A DNA stretch of 64,000 nucleotides, from the NCBI GenBank assembly GCA_018398575.1, contig JAGTXZ010000011.1, forward strand, positions 1,302,001 to 1,366,000, given 5' to 3'. The notes under the pieces were generated by a model that worked only from the letters and a program-made list of their open reading frames with translations, searched no databases and was not told where the DNA came from. Below, in pieces: positions 35,301-48,400 of this stretch (position 1 is the stretch's first letter; every line of letters begins with the position of its first letter). The position numbers and the translations under genes are program-made. This stretch comes from Ampelomyces quisqualis (taxonomy: Eukaryota > Ascomycota > Dothideomycetes > Pleosporales > Phaeosphaeriaceae).

Positions 35301-36359
35301 GCAATGTACTAAATTGCTAACTTAGGTTTCTAAATAAGCTAGGCTAATATTCTGCTCTAAGATAGTAACGCAGTTATTTACTACCTTAACGCAATTAGTT
35401 CTTAGGTACAAGGCGTCTAGCTTTACCTCTTTAAGAATGCTATTATTACTTTTAATAAATTACTTACGCTTAAGCGTAAGGCCTATTTCTAAGTTAATAC
35501 TAATTATAAGAGTAGCTACCTTAATTTGTAGTGTCCTTTAGCGTAGCGTGTCTTTAGTATTATAGTAGGTAGCATTTTTATAGTAATAAAACATTCTGCT
35601 ATAGTAACTATTTTCTATTTCTTTATTATAACTAACTCTTCTCTTTATGCTGCTACATTTTACTATTTACTAGAATATCTAAGTCTATGCTTGCAATTCC
35701 TCCTAAAGTGTTTTTAACATTATATTTCTTTTTTACTTTATTCTGTCTAGTCCTTCTTTGTTTAGCTTAGTCTAGCCTTTAAATTCTAGTATTTTTTAGC
35801 TAACTTCCCTATCTTGCTCTATATCTAAGCTAGAGTTATAGTCTAACTCTTAGTAGAATAGCTATAGTAGTAGCTAATCTACTGCTTTTTCTTTTAGTAA
35901 TTTACTTTATTATAGGTTGCCTACTTATATATTGCTTATTTCTAAAGGCTTCTAGTACTATTCTTCTTTAAGTTAAGCTTAAGACTATAGTAGTAACTAT
36001 TGTTTACTTAGTTCTTTAACTTACCTTTGCTTAACCTCCTCTAAAGAATATTCTAATAATAGATTTCTGTTCTAGTCTAGACTCTACTTCTAGAGTCCTA
36101 GCGCAGGTCTATTTTAAGGAAGTTGTGTTAGTGCCCTAGGTCTTCTAACGTCTAGAGTCTAGGCTTAGGTTAGAATCTAAATATTTATAAAACATTTTCC
36201 TAGTCTCTTATATAGCTTACGCTTAACTCTTCTCTCTCTTCTCTTTTCTTTGTCTACTTCTATAGGTAGTTTAGGCTGTCTGTTAGAGCTCTTTTTCTAA
36301 AGGCTCTTTAAGTATACTACTGTTATTCTTGTTTTCTGCTTGCGTTCTATTTAGCTACT

Positions 36360-39300
36360 ACTACAGGGCTGCAGTATTCTTTACGTTCTCTTTAGGTTTC
36401 TATATAGGTTCTGCGTAACTAGCCTATTTAACTAAGTACTAAATTTGCTTTCTGCAGCCTTATCTCCTTTAGCAGTCTACTATAATTTCTTTAATCTAGT
36501 ACTTCTTGCTATTAGTGTTGCTGTAGTTAATTACTGTATCTAGTTACTAGTTATTAGACTTTTAATGCAGGAGTAGGTTCCTACTATTAGGTTTTAGGCA
36601 GTCTATATAGAACCTAAGGTAGACTCTAAGAGAAGTGCTTAGTTCTACTATATATAGGAAAATTATTCTTGTAACAGTATATTTTCTATTCTTCTAATCT
36701 AGCTACTTTAAAGGCTACTTATTAGATATAAAAGCTCTATATTATAGCTAAACTTTATCTTCTACTCTATATTCTAGAGATTCTTATTAATAGTAGTTAG
36801 CTTGTTATTCTTGTTCTTGTTGTGCCTCTGCTATTCTTACTTGTACGTAGCTAACAGTGTTCTTAAACTTGTCTACTAGAGCTTTTACTGTAGCTATTTT
36901 ATTCTTTCTAGCTTTCTCTTAACTGCAAAGGTTCTAAATTTTACTTGTCTAGAGTAGGTCTGTGTTATAGCTATGCTATAGGAAGAATAGGCTTACGCTA
37001 GTAGAAGCTAAGTTCCTACTAGTAATAGCTATTTAAGCTACTAGGCACAAAGAGGCCTAGTTAGTCTAGTTCTAGTTTACAAATGCCTGTAGGTAAGCCT
37101 CTACTATGCTATTTATTCTTTCTATAGCCCTATTACTTTATAGGTAGTAAGCAGTAGATATCTGTCTTTAAATTTCTAGATCTCTACACAGCGTCTCTTA
37201 GAATTAGCTAGTAAATTATAACTCTCTGTCTAAAATAATAGCATTAGAGAGCTAGTAGTACGCTACAACCTTTTTAAGAAACGCTATTGCTATAGTCTAC
37301 ACTTTAAGATTAGAGAGTAGTGCTAGAACTAAATCCTTACTTAGCCTGTCTATTACAACTATTAAGTAGCGCATACCTTAGCTTTGTAGGAGTCTAACAA
37401 TAAAGTCTATAGACAATTCCTTCTAGATTTTGTGTAGGAGTAGGAGTAGTTAGAGTAGTCCTTGTTTTAGTTTCTTCTAAGGTTTAGTTTAGCTGTATGT
37501 TATATAGTTTTGTATATACTGCCTAATACTTAATAACATGCTAGGCTAGAAGTAATTCTAGGCAAGTATAGTGTAAGTATTTTCTCTTTCTAAGTGTCTA
37601 GTAAGTAGAGAGTTATAGCAGTTGCTAATAATCTTAGTTCTTAGTGCTTTGTTATAGAGTACTTATTTCTGCCCTTAATAGAGTAGCTAATTATAGTTAT
37701 CTAACGTGCACTCTACAAGAAACACTTTAAGGCTAAGTTTAGAAAGAAATTTCTTCTATTCTAGTTAGATAGCTTCTTATGCCTTTATATAGGCTTTGTT
37801 ATTGCAAGTTACTAGGTCCTATATCTGCTTAATATTGTTATGTTAAGCTAGGTCTTCTCCTAACAGACTAGGAAGCTACTCCTGTTTCTTCTAACTTAGA
37901 AGATGTCTTGTCTTTTTCCTAGAAGCGTTTACCCTACTATTATCTTTGTCTGTAAGTACGTTCTTAGAGTTCTTTGCCTGCTAGCGTTGCTTAGAGTGCC
38001 TATTACTCTACGCCCCTTACAGGTTCTAGACGCTAAGGAATTAGGTGCTCTTTTTGTTAGTTACTTTGTTAGGTTTATAGGTAGAGACTAAAAGTTAGAA
38101 CGTTTGTAATTGTAATTATTTGTTAGCTCTACTTTATAAAAGGTCTTGTTTCTTCCTTAACAGGGCATTAGCCCTGCTGTTTACACTGCTAGGTTAATAT
38201 TAGAAGGTTATATTAAAGAGGCTAAAGAACTCTACCTATTGTACGTGCTGCTCTATTAACAAGCGCGTTATTGCAAAGTACTCTAAGTTCTTGTAATTAG
38301 TTAACATAGTAAAGTGTTCTACGCGTTAGAGCTTAGTTTTCTATTACTTAAGGCACTTAATTACTACTAATAGCTTCTTATTATGTATAGTGTAGTTAAC
38401 CTCAGCTGCGTTGTTCTTAGAGGAGTAGTAGGCTACTGCTTAGAGCAGTCTGTCTCTTCTGTACTAGAATAGTACTCTGCCTGTTAACTATCCTAAAGCG
38501 TTGCATTTAACTATAGTCTTAAGGTCTGCGTTAAAGTTTACTAACAATAGTTCTGCAACAAAGGCCTTCTTAAGCTTCTAAAATACAGATTGCTGCTCTG
38601 TCTCCTATTTAAAGTTTGCGTTCTTTCTAGTAAGTTGTGTAAGGAGTGCAGCTAGTTCTAAGAAGTTCTTAATAAACTAATAGTAGAAGTTAGCGAATCT
38701 AATAAAGCTACGTACTCCCTTTACAGTTTTTAGTAGCTTCTAAGACTTAATAGCTTTAACCTTTTTAGGGTCTATACTTATTCTTTTTCTAGCTTTAATA
38801 ATAAACTTAAGGTATTTTGTCTTCTTTACTCTAAACTTACTCTTTCCTATATTAAGATATAGTTCTACAGCACTAAGCTTTTATACTACCTGTTTTACTT
38901 TCTCTTTGTAGTCTAATTTAGAACTACTAGTGTAGATAAGCATATTATTAATATAGGCAGAGCAGAAGTTATTAAGACGTTCTTAGAAAGTCTAGTTAAT
39001 ATAGCGCTAAAAGGTACTTAGAGCGTTTGCAAGTCCAAAAGGTATTACTAGCTACTTGTATAGGCTAAAACGCGTCTAGAAGGCTGTTTTCTACTTATTA
39101 CCTTCTGCTATCTTAATTTTATAGAACGCCTAGATAACGTTAACTTTTATAAACTACTTAGCCTCTAAGATCTAGGCTAGTGTTTTATGTATAAGAGGCA
39201 GAGAGTACTAGTCTTTCTTTATAATAGTATTTAGGGCACAATAGTCTACGTAAAACTAAAGGCCTCTACCTAGTTTCTTTGCAAATAGAATAGGCGCCAA

Positions 39301-39900
39301 AGCGCTAGAATAACTTACCTAGATAAAACTTCTGTCTAAGTATAACGTAAGTTTCTTGCGCAGTACTAGAAGTTTTTCTTAAGACATACTATAGAGTAGT
39401 CTCTAGGAGACTTCTGCTAGTTTCTTATCTTTCTCTATTAGTTCTATTAAGTAGTTAATAGAAGGTTCTCTCTGCAGAGGCAAGAGGTTAGCCTTTGCCT
39501 ATAAGAAGACTTTGTACTTATCCTTTAAGTATTCTAGAAGTACTTCCCTAGAATCTACGGCAACTTTTGTTTTTAAAGCTTTCTAGATATCTACTAGGAA
39601 TGCTGCATATAGGCAGATAGACTTATCTTTCTATACTCTATTAATCTAGGCAGAGTATGCTACTGCTGTAATATTTTAAAGGAGGAAAGGCTTTCTTCCT
39701 TCTTAGCTCCTTACTCTAGTCTTTGTAGAGTAAATATACACTAACTTTTTTACTAGAGCTATAGTAACATTATACTAATCTTTCTACAGGCAGCCTAGTA
39801 TTAGGTTGTATTTATTATCCCTCTTTAACTTATAGGCCTAAATTGTTTCTTTATACCTATCTATGTTAACCCTTATCTTAACTGCTACGCTTATTTAGGT
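36360..39900 (-). pseudogene. E3 pol relic: RT, RNase H, integrase, chromodomain
   Basis: Minus strand. RT spans about 39,330-38,600 with VDYCALNTIIKKD, VIPFGLANALSTF and the catalytic box AYINNMLIYTSS (38,930-38,965, Asp pair now Asn pair). Integrase at 37,700-37,050 includes a histidine zinc region, LSIDFIV and VVIDRLSKD. The chromodomain lies at about 36,520-36,370 (YLVK-ASYAEP...KENVKNTAAL). Stops at Gln/Trp sites. The 62-codon plus frame at 37,903-38,091 is a shadow. Confidence 0.85.
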
Positions 39901-40269
39901 CTAGGCGCCTGTAATGCCTATAATCTCTCTTAGAGTTACTCTTGTGCGCTTTAACTTGTTCTTTTAGACAAATTTTACTAAAGTAATAGCATAAGTAAGG
40001 CAACCTATGTTAATTAATATAGATGCAATTACTAATTTATTAACATTTATATGTATAGTAATAGGTTCCTTGTCTAGCTATCTTGTTTAGAATTATTAAA
40101 ATTTCTTTTCTCTCTCTAGTGTTAAATTATTACACTTCTGTCTGCGCCTTTAGATAAGAGTTACTTATTTCCTAAGCTTATACTTCTAGAAGTGCTCTCT
40201 GCTTTATTGTCTAGTAGTTTAGCTAAAGCAATCTTAACTAGCTTTATAGGTAAAGATAAGTTATACTTG

Positions 40270-41400
40270 CTAGCGTAATGTCTAGACTTGCTACAGCACA
40301 GGTATAAATTATTCTGCCTTCTGTAGAACCTTTCTTCTTTTATAGCCTACTTTACCTTTTTCTTGTTATAAGAGGTCTTGTTAAGCCTCTCTAAGTAACC
40401 TTTTGTAGGCTTTTAGTCTATAAGTTTCCTAGCGTAGCTTTTCCTCTTTAAGTAGTTACTGCTAAGTTTAGCCTAGAACAAATTTTCTTTAATAATTACT
40501 ACCTAGTCTATTAAGTTGTAGATACTCTACTCTACTTAGGTATCTACTAAGATTATCTAGTCCTGCAGATCCTGCTGTATAGTATACAGGTATCTTGTTT
40601 TTAGATTTGCTTTGTTGTCTTCTTTGCCTACGTTATAGGCTAGCCTTATAAATTTAGCGTTAAAGTTCTGTAAGGAAGTTTTGTTTTGTTAGATTATTTA
40701 GAGCTTCCTTTAAGCTCTTTCTGCGTATAGTTTGTTCCTAAATTAGTTAGTAAGAAACTTCTATAGTTTAGGGGTAGGCTCTAATAGGTTTTAAGTTATC
40801 TAAGATAAGGCTATATTTATAGCTGTTTTCTTAAGGCAGTTAAAGATATATCTTACTTAAGACCCTAAACTTACACTATTATGCTCTAATTTGTACTTTA
40901 TCTAGGTCTAGAATATGTAATACTTCTTCTAGTCCCTGCTAAAAGCTTCTAGGTCTAGGACTTTGTAAGTTTTTTAGATAGGTAGGTTTTTAATAGGAGT
41001 TCCTAGGTAGCTAGAAGAGGCAAAGAGGGAAGACTAAGTTATAAGTCTTGCAACCTATTTCTATAGTAATCTTACAAGCTCTGCTAGGTTAGGCCTAGGT
41101 TCTACTAGAGCTTTCCCTTTGTCTGTCTAGGATAGCTCTACGTTACTTAGTTCCCGCTATACTAACGCGCCCTTTAGTCTGTTTAACAATAATTATTTCT
41201 TAATCTACTGTTCCTCTAGGTCTAGATACGCGTAGTAAATTATTTAATTAAACTCTGTTTTAATTACTAACTTAGAGACGCCTACGCGCCTTATCTAGAT
41301 AGCTTCTGCTATTATTTCCTAAACTGTTATTAGGATAGCTACTTGTTCTATTGTAGAGGTTACTAAGAGCCTTCTAGCCTAGTTAAGTAATTAAATTTAA
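40270..41400 (-). pseudogene. E3 gag relic with zinc knuckle
   Basis: A knuckle near 40,270-40,320 reads LYLCCSKSRHYASKY, a C-x2-C-x4-H-x4-C pattern in which outer Cys residues have become Tyr. The capsid region extends toward the 5' LTR with many stops. Confidence 0.6.
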
Positions 41401-41401
41401 T

Positions 41402-41676
41402 TTTAAGGAGGCTAACCCTAAGAGTAGCTACTAAAGTATAAAGGTTGTGAATTTAATACCTAAAGCTAATACTAGGTCCTAAGGGTTTTATAGTAGCTAT
41501 CTAGACCCTAATAGTTCTAGTCTAAAGTAGTGTTTAGGTTCTAGTCTAGAGCGGGATTTTGGTTCTAGGCTCTAGACCCCCTAAGGCGTTCTGGTGCGGA
41601 AGGTGCCGGGCCTCTCTGTTCCAGGACCTAAGGTTTTTACGTAACTAAGAGATTCTCCAGGCAGTAGCCTGTTACA
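41402..41676 (-). repeat. E3 terminal repeat (LTR-like, right), mildly mutated
   Basis: 275 bp ending CCTGTTACA. It is longer than the left copy because GGTTCTAGTCTAGAGC partly duplicates the preceding TTCTAGTCTAAAG segment. It retains GCGGGATTTTGG, GGTGCCGGGCC and TTCCAGG, which are mutated in the left copy. Confidence 0.8.
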
Positions 41677-41698
41677 AGTTATAGATAATACAATATAA

Positions 41699-42030
41699 CT
41701 GTAGCTACTAGCTGTTTAAAAAGCCTACTATAGTAGTAGGTTGCGTATAGCACTAGTAGTATTCTCTAGTGTATAATAGTTACTAACAGTATAGCGTAAC
41801 TATAGCTGCTAGTTATTTAAAGAGCCTACTGTAGTAGTAAGTTACGTGCAGCACTAGCAGTATTTTCTGAGAGATAATAGTTACTAATAGTGCAACGCAA
41901 CTGTAGCTACTAGTTGTTAAAAGAGCTTACTATAGTAGTAGGTTGTGTACAGCACTAGTAGTATTCTTTAGTAGACAACAGTTACTAATAGTGTAACGCA
42001 ACTATAGCTACTAGTTGTTAAAAGAGCCTA
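41699..42030. repeat. 101-bp tandem array, about 3.3 copies
   Basis: The CTRTAGCTRCTAG motif starts at 41,699, 41,800, 41,901 and 42,002, exactly 101 bp apart. Each unit contains AGCACTAG-AGTATT and TAGTTACTAA. It lies in T interior sequence. Confidence 0.9.
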
Positions 42031-42636
42031 ATTATAGATATTAATGCGTTTAAAGTTTATGCTACTTTATATACTATACACAAGATTTATAAAGTATTAC
42101 GCGTTACTTCTTATATATATTCTTTTCTACTAAGCGTCTCTAAGGGAAACAAATATAAGCCTGTTGTTTTAATTTATATAGGTGTTCTTTAAGGTCTTAG
42201 CTGTGCCTACTAGCGTAGTAGGTATTCTTTTTGTTAATAGCTAGCAGCATTTAAGTATAAATAAGTTTAATATGCGTAACATCTTTGCGTTAGTAGAAGT
42301 TCTTAAAGCTGTAATAAAGCTTAGCAATAATAGGAGACTTAATATTATATAAGTTATAGTTAGAATATCTTAATATCTAAATGTTAGATTACTACTTATA
42401 GAGTCTAATAGAAATATATTATATATAGTATAAAAGAGGTTGCAGATACTTAGGTAGGCTTTGCTATTAAAGAGCTTAATAAGAGTGCTAGGATAGAGAA
42501 GCTGTAACAAACAACTGTAACTTAACGTTATCTTTAATTTTTACCTGTAACAATATAAAGACAAAAGTATATAAATTGTAGTTGTATCTCTAATATCTTC
42601 TAGTTACCTAATAGTATAAGAATTGCGTTCTTAACT

Positions 42637-43470
42637 TAAGCTAAGTTGTTAATATGCGCACTAGAATACTATTGTAGCTGTTGTTATAGAGATTCTTATT
42701 GTTAAACACGTTATAAGATATCTTAGTTAAGTAATAGTGTTACAAGACATAATAAAGTTATTGCAACAATAGCGCTCTTATATTAGGCTAAGTTATTAAT
42801 ATACGCACTAGAATGCTATTATAGCTGTTGTTATAGAAATTCTTGTTATTAAACATGTTATAAAGTATCTTAGTTCAGTAATAGTGTTGTAGAATATAAC
42901 AAAGTTGTTGCAACAATAGCGCTCTTATATTAGGCTAAGTTATTAATATGTGCACTAGGATGCTATTATAGCTATTGTTATAGAAATCTTTGTTATTATA
43001 CACGTTATAAGGTATCTTAGTTATGTAATAGTATTACAGGATATAACAAAGTTATTGTAACAATAGCGCTCTTATATTAGGCTAAGTTATTAATGTGCGC
43101 ACTAGGATACTATTGTAGCTGTTATTATAGAGATTCTTATTATTAAACACGTTATAAGGTATCTTAGTTAAGTAATAGTATTATAGAACATAACAAAGTT
43201 ATTGCAACAATAGCGCTCTTATGTTAGGCTAAGTTATTAATGTGTGTACTAGAATACTATTATAGCTGTTATTGTAGAGATTCTTGTTATTAAATACGTT
43301 ACAAAGTATCTTAGTTAAGTAATAGTGTTACAGAACATAACAAAGTTATTATAACAATAGCGCTCTTATGTTAGGCTAAGTTATTAATATGCGCACTAGG
43401 ATGCTATTATAGCTATTGTTGTAGAGATCTTTGTTGTTAAACACGTTATAAGGTATCTTAGTTAAGCTAT
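42637..43470. repeat. 147-bp tandem array, six copies
   Basis: The core GCRCACTAG (variants TGCACTAG, TGTACTAG) recurs at 42,658, 42,805, 42,952, 43,099, 43,246 and 43,393, exactly 147 bp apart each time. Each unit carries CAACAATAGCGCTCTTAT and AAACACGTTATAA-type segments. Units differ by transitions only in most places. Confidence 0.93.
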
Positions 43471-43794
43471 AACATCTAAACAGCTACTAAAAAGTCTATC
43501 TAGAATATAAATTTACTTCTATACTAGTAGGCTAAGAAGTAGCGCAGGTGTAGTGCTAACAACATAGTAAAGCTTAGTTTTAGATTTTTAAACTACACAA
43601 ACATATAGATGTAATAGGTAAAGTTTTAGTTTTGTAAGAATAAAAATATAATAAAGAATTAAGTCTCTTAGACTTAAAAGAAATATATATACAAAGATAG
43701 TAACATTAAATTAAGAGTATAAGTTACGTGTTAAGAAGCAGCTAAATATATAACCTATACGTAGTTTGTTTTATATATTACAGACGTAGCTCTT

Positions 43795-44175
43795 AGTCTT
43801 ATAATAGATAAAAATAGCATAATATTCTATATATGTTTTAACAAAAGACTATTACTTTAACTCTTAGACTAGAGACATATAGGTAAATTTATCTCTAGTT
43901 TTAAAGTTAAGAAAATATAAGAAGGCGTAAGTGTATAATAGATAAAAATAATATAAAGTTCTGTATATATTTTAACAAAAGACTATTACTTTAACTCTAA
44001 GACTAGAGATATATAGGTAAATTTATCTTTAGTTTTAAAGTTAAGAAAATATAAAGAAGCGCAAGTGTATAATAGATAAAAATAATATAAAGTTCTATAT
44101 ATGTTTTAACAAAAGACTGTTACCTTAACCTTAAGACTAGAGATATATAAGTAAATTTATCTCTAGTTTTAATAT
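43795..44175. repeat. 134-bp tandem array, about three copies
   Basis: GATAAAAATA begins at 43,807, 43,941 and 44,075, spaced 134 bp. Units share TTTTAACAAAAGACT and GTAAATTTATCTCTAGTTTTA segments. The last unit degrades near 44,175. Confidence 0.9.
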
Positions 44176-44392
44176 TAGGAAAACGTATAGATAGTAAAGA
44201 GCAGAAAGTAGCTAGCTAGTAAGGCTATTATATGCTCTATTAGCGCTAATAGCTTAAGAGTAAGCAGTATGTAGATGCGTTTAATATACTATAGTTTGTT
44301 AATAGTATTTATTACTATTTAGCCTCTGTTGTATTTGCATATTATAGCAAGTTAGAATAGTTGTCTACTACAGTAGACAACTATCCTATACT

Positions 44393-44847
44393 TGTTAAGA
44401 CTGTTAGTCTAGTAGTAAACAATAAGAATGCTAGTATAGACTAGAAGTACAGCTAAGGTTAGTTTTTGCAAATAGGTGTAGAGTTGCTTTAGATACAAAG
44501 GGTATTGTTACTAAGACAGTAAAGGCTAGAGCTTTCTAAAAAGAGTAATAATAGTTAAATAGCTAGTTACTAACTTAAGCGTCTGTAACATAAGTTAAAT
44601 ATAATAATCTATAAGGGTTTATTATAGTTTCTATATACTTAGTCTTTTTTATAGTTCTTATTATTCTTAATCTTTATTGCAGATTCTTATAGTTTCTTGT
44701 TATAAGAAACAGTAAGACTAAATAAGACTAATAAGAAGATTACGTAACATACTTAGCGTGCTATGTCTGTGCACTAGGTCTAAGTCTTGCAACCTGTTCT
44801 CTTATTTATTTATAATATTCTGTGTTTCTTGTTAGAGGTTTGTAACA
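44393..44847 (-). repeat. E4 LTR (3' LTR, left)
   Basis: 455 bp from TGTTAAGACTG to GGTTTGTAACA. Collinear with the right copy, differing by scattered transitions. Confidence 0.93.
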
Positions 44848-44904
44848 CTATTCTTCTCTTTTATTTTTATATCTTTATAAGTTCTTAGGCTGTGCACTAC
44901 TATT

Positions 44905-45404
44905 GTCTTTAAAGTAATTATATTAATAACAAAGAATTATTTGCTATAGTAGCCTGCGCCTAATATTCTTAGAAGGGCTTGCCTTGCAAGCTATTATTAT
45001 TAAGCAAGAAGTGTAGAAACTGCAAGTCTATAGGTGTAAAAGAGTGTATTCTGTAGGATATTCTACTGCTAGATTTTTTAAAGCTAGACTAACAAATAAA
45101 AGAGTTAAAATAGCAAAAGAAGTTAGAAAAAGCTGCGTTAGTAACAGATAAGATAGAGGTAGAGTTAGTAGTACTCTAGATGCGCGCGCGTTAGAACAAA
45201 TTGCAGCGCATATAAAAGCAAAAGCTAGCGTTTTGTTATAAGAAGTAGCGTATTTTTAATGCTAGTCTGCTAGTGTTAGAGAAGTTAGACGCCCTAGAAT
45301 TGTTAAACTAAGCTGTAGATTAATTGTTAATCCTAAAGGGGTCTAGTTCTTGTTCTGCCCTATAGCACAGTAATAGTACGTTAGAAGTAGTTAGCAATTT
45401 GTAA
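44905..45404 (+). pseudogene. E4 antisense ORF: Cys module plus coiled coil (clearest copy)
   Basis: Plus-strand frame from about 44,905 to TAA at 45,402-45,404. It reads ELFAIVACA, KGLPCKLLLLSKKC-RNC-KSIGVKEC, then a charged, Leu-periodic stretch (QIKELK, KKLEKAALVTDKIEVELVVL, NKLQRI-KQKLAF), a strong coiled-coil look. Stops occur only at Gln/Trp/Arg-type positions. It ends within about 10 bp of the end of the minus-strand chromodomain, so the two ORFs are tail to tail. A SKKC-x2-C core is shared with E1. Confidence 0.6.
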
Positions 45405-45409
45405 GGTTT

Positions 45410-48400
45410 GTCTCTAGTTCTTATATATTTTCTAAGTTGTTGTACCCTAACTATTTAACTAGGTATTTCTTTTAATAGTTATTGTCTTAGTGTGTTATTA
45501 TTTTTTTAACTTTAAATTTATTTTCTTCTTTAAGTTTATAGCAAAAGGTTTACTATAATAGTGTTTTTAGATTAGCTAGTTCTAGTAGGCTTACATAGAA
45601 TCTAGGGTAGATCTTTGTATCTAGTAGAAGCTTAAGTGTATATATAACTAGTCTGTTCTTCTTTAAAATTAAAAATAGTCTAACTTTCACATAGTTAAGT
45701 CCTTTGCTTAGTTGTTTTGTGCGTAGATTTTTAGTGTAGAGATACACCTTATCTCCTTCTTTTAGCTAAAGTGCTGTTTTTTATTTTTTATTAACATATA
45801 AAATACTCTAGGTCTAAGCGTGTTGTATTTGTTCTTTTATTTTAGTATAAGTTTTCTTTATTTCTTTTGCTGTCTATATAGCAGCTTTAGCTTTTAGGCT
45901 AAGTAGTATTCTTGTAAAGAGATTTAGATGTTGTCTGTAGTTTGCAAAGTATAGCGTCTTACCTATAGCTTTAGATAATTTGTTATTATAGGCTAACTAT
46001 GCTATTAGTAATAGCAAAACCTAATTTGTCTGCTATAGGTTGCTATATATTTTAAGATACGTCTTTATAGTTCTATTTGTTCTTTCTGTTTAGCTATCTA
46101 TTTAGAAATAATAAGCTGTTAATAGCTTTTGTTGCGTCCTAATTTCTGCTATTAAAGTAGTCTAATAATTTGACCTAAAGAGTTTGTCTTAATCGCTAAT
46201 AATTGACTTTAGTATGCTATAGTATCTAATAAGTCTATCCTTAAGCACGTGTGCTAGCTAAACAGCTGTGTAGTCTTGTTAAAAGGGTAGCATTATAGCG
46301 TATTTTGTAAAGCAATCTACTATAACTATAATAGCGTTATAGGCTAATCCTGTAGCAGAGTCTTTTAACAGTAGTAGTTTTGTTACAAAGTCTATTAATA
46401 TGTTAGTCTAAGGCTTAGTTAGGAGCTCTATTAGCTGTATTTCTCTATATATTGTGCGTATATACTATGTTTGTTACGTTAACAGTCTATATATTTCTTA
46501 ATATAAGCGCTTATCTTATCTCTTATGTTTTTAAACTAGTAATTCTATTAAATTAGTTCTATAGTTTAGCTTACTCTAGGATAACTGTGTACTGTGTTAT
46601 TGTAGTGTTAACGTATAATTAATTCCTGTAATTCTTCTAAGACATTAATTCTAATCTTTATTGTTAGGTTGTTAATATATCTTACTAGTCTAAGAGATCT
46701 ATTGTTTTGTCTTTTAAAGATGCTTAAGCTGTTAATAGTTTTAGTTCTAGTAATATCTAATCTTTAGCTAAAAGCGTTTACTTTGCTATTATCTTTTTTA
46801 AGTGTATAGATAATTTTAAACTTGTATTGTCCTAATATCTCTAACTATTATACTTGTCTTTAATTAAGTACTTTAGTAGTAGTAAAGGTTGTTAGGTTTT
46901 TGCAGTCTAAGTATATTGTAAGATCTAAGTAACTCTCTACGTAGATTCTTTAATATTTAAGTGCTACTACAATTGCAAGTAGTTCTTTGTTGTATATGTT
47001 GTAATTTTCTTCTAGTAGTGTAAACTTTTGTAAGTAGTAGGCTATTAGATACTATTTTTTATCTTGTTCTTATTTTGCACACATTTTAATTGCTAAATCT
47101 AATGCGTTAGTTTTAAATCTAAGCAGCTCTCTGCTTCTAAATGCAATAAAGACAAGTAGTGCTATACAAGCGTCTTTAAGCGTCTTAAATGCCTAGCTTT
47201 GTTCTTCTATCTATCTTTAAGGTGTGTCTTTTTATGTAAGTTTAGTAAGTAGCGTAGCAATTAGTAAAAAGTTTTAAATAAACTATTAATTAAAGTTAAC
47301 AAAGCCTTAAAAGGATTAGATATCCTTAACTATAGTAAGCGTTAGCTAATCTCTAACAACTTTAATCTTATCCTTACTTATTTATACTCTGTTCTTCCTA
47401 ACTATATACTCTAAGAATTCTACTTCTTCTTAGTGCTATTTACATTTGTTAGGGTCTACTACTAAAAAGAACTTTTCTAGTAGTATTAGAATTGTATAAA
47501 CATGTCCTATATGTTCCTTCTTATTTTCTAAATAAATAAGAATATTGTTAAAGTATGCAATAACAAATATGTTAAAGTATTCTTAAAGCACGTTATTAAT
47601 AAGTGCTTAATACGTTACTAGAGTATTAGTAAGACTAAATAGTATTACTAAGTACTTATAGTAGCTATAGCGTGTTCTAAACGCTATCTTTTATTCTTTA
47701 CCTTTCTTTATGCGTATAAAGTTATACGCGCCTCTTAGATCTAGTGCTGTAAAGATCTTTGCATAGGCTAGTTAATCTTATAGTTCTAAAATATTAAGTA
47801 GTAGGTATTAATTCTTAACTATAATGTTATTAAGTTTCTAAAAGTTAATACATAGTTATAGTTTACTATTTTTTTTTTAGTACTAACATAATTAGGTATC
47901 TAGCTAGTAATTCTAATACGTAAATAAAACCTTTCTTTAGGTTTACTTAGATATATTCTTAAAGTGCTTCTAGCTCTTTTTTTAACAATCTGTAGATTAG
48001 TCTAAAGGTAAGCCTTTTTCCTTCTTCTAGGATAATTTTGTAGTCCTACTCCTAATGCTTAGGTAGTGCTTCTAAAACTATTTCTTCTAAAAATAGTTTC
48101 TTAAACTTTCTATATTCTTTAGGTATGTTAAGAGTTACACGTTTCTCTAAAACTTATAATATATTAGTATTTCTTCCTTAATTGTCTAAGTTAACTAGTT
48201 GTGTTTTTAACTACGTCTTAGTTAAAGCAATATTGTTAATTATCTTTTTATCTACTATTAAACGCTACTAATACGTAGGCTTAGAATCTATTGTGTTATT
48301 GTAATTCTCTAGAGAGATAGAATTCTTCTTTTAGTCTATCTGTAGGCTATTCTCTCTAAACTATAGAAGTCCTAATATAATATTATAGGTAGCTAATCTA

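Larger units (their letters stand above)
34145..41676 (-). mobile_element. E3: Ty3/Gypsy chromovirus with unequal LTR-like ends
   Basis: About 7.5 kb. Related terminal repeats (34,145-34,394 and 41,402-41,676) flank a minus-strand gag-pol with chromodomain, and a plus-strand Cys/coiled-coil ORF lies at the 3' end. No target duplication was found: CCTTC precedes and AGTTA follows. The two terminal repeats differ in length and in RIP load, so recombination between copies or an altered end is possible. Confidence 0.82.

Noticed and set aside
37903..38091. 62-codon plus-strand open frame
   Set aside because: It is opposite the E3 pol relic with no shared motif, unlike the antisense ORFs downstream of the chromodomain.
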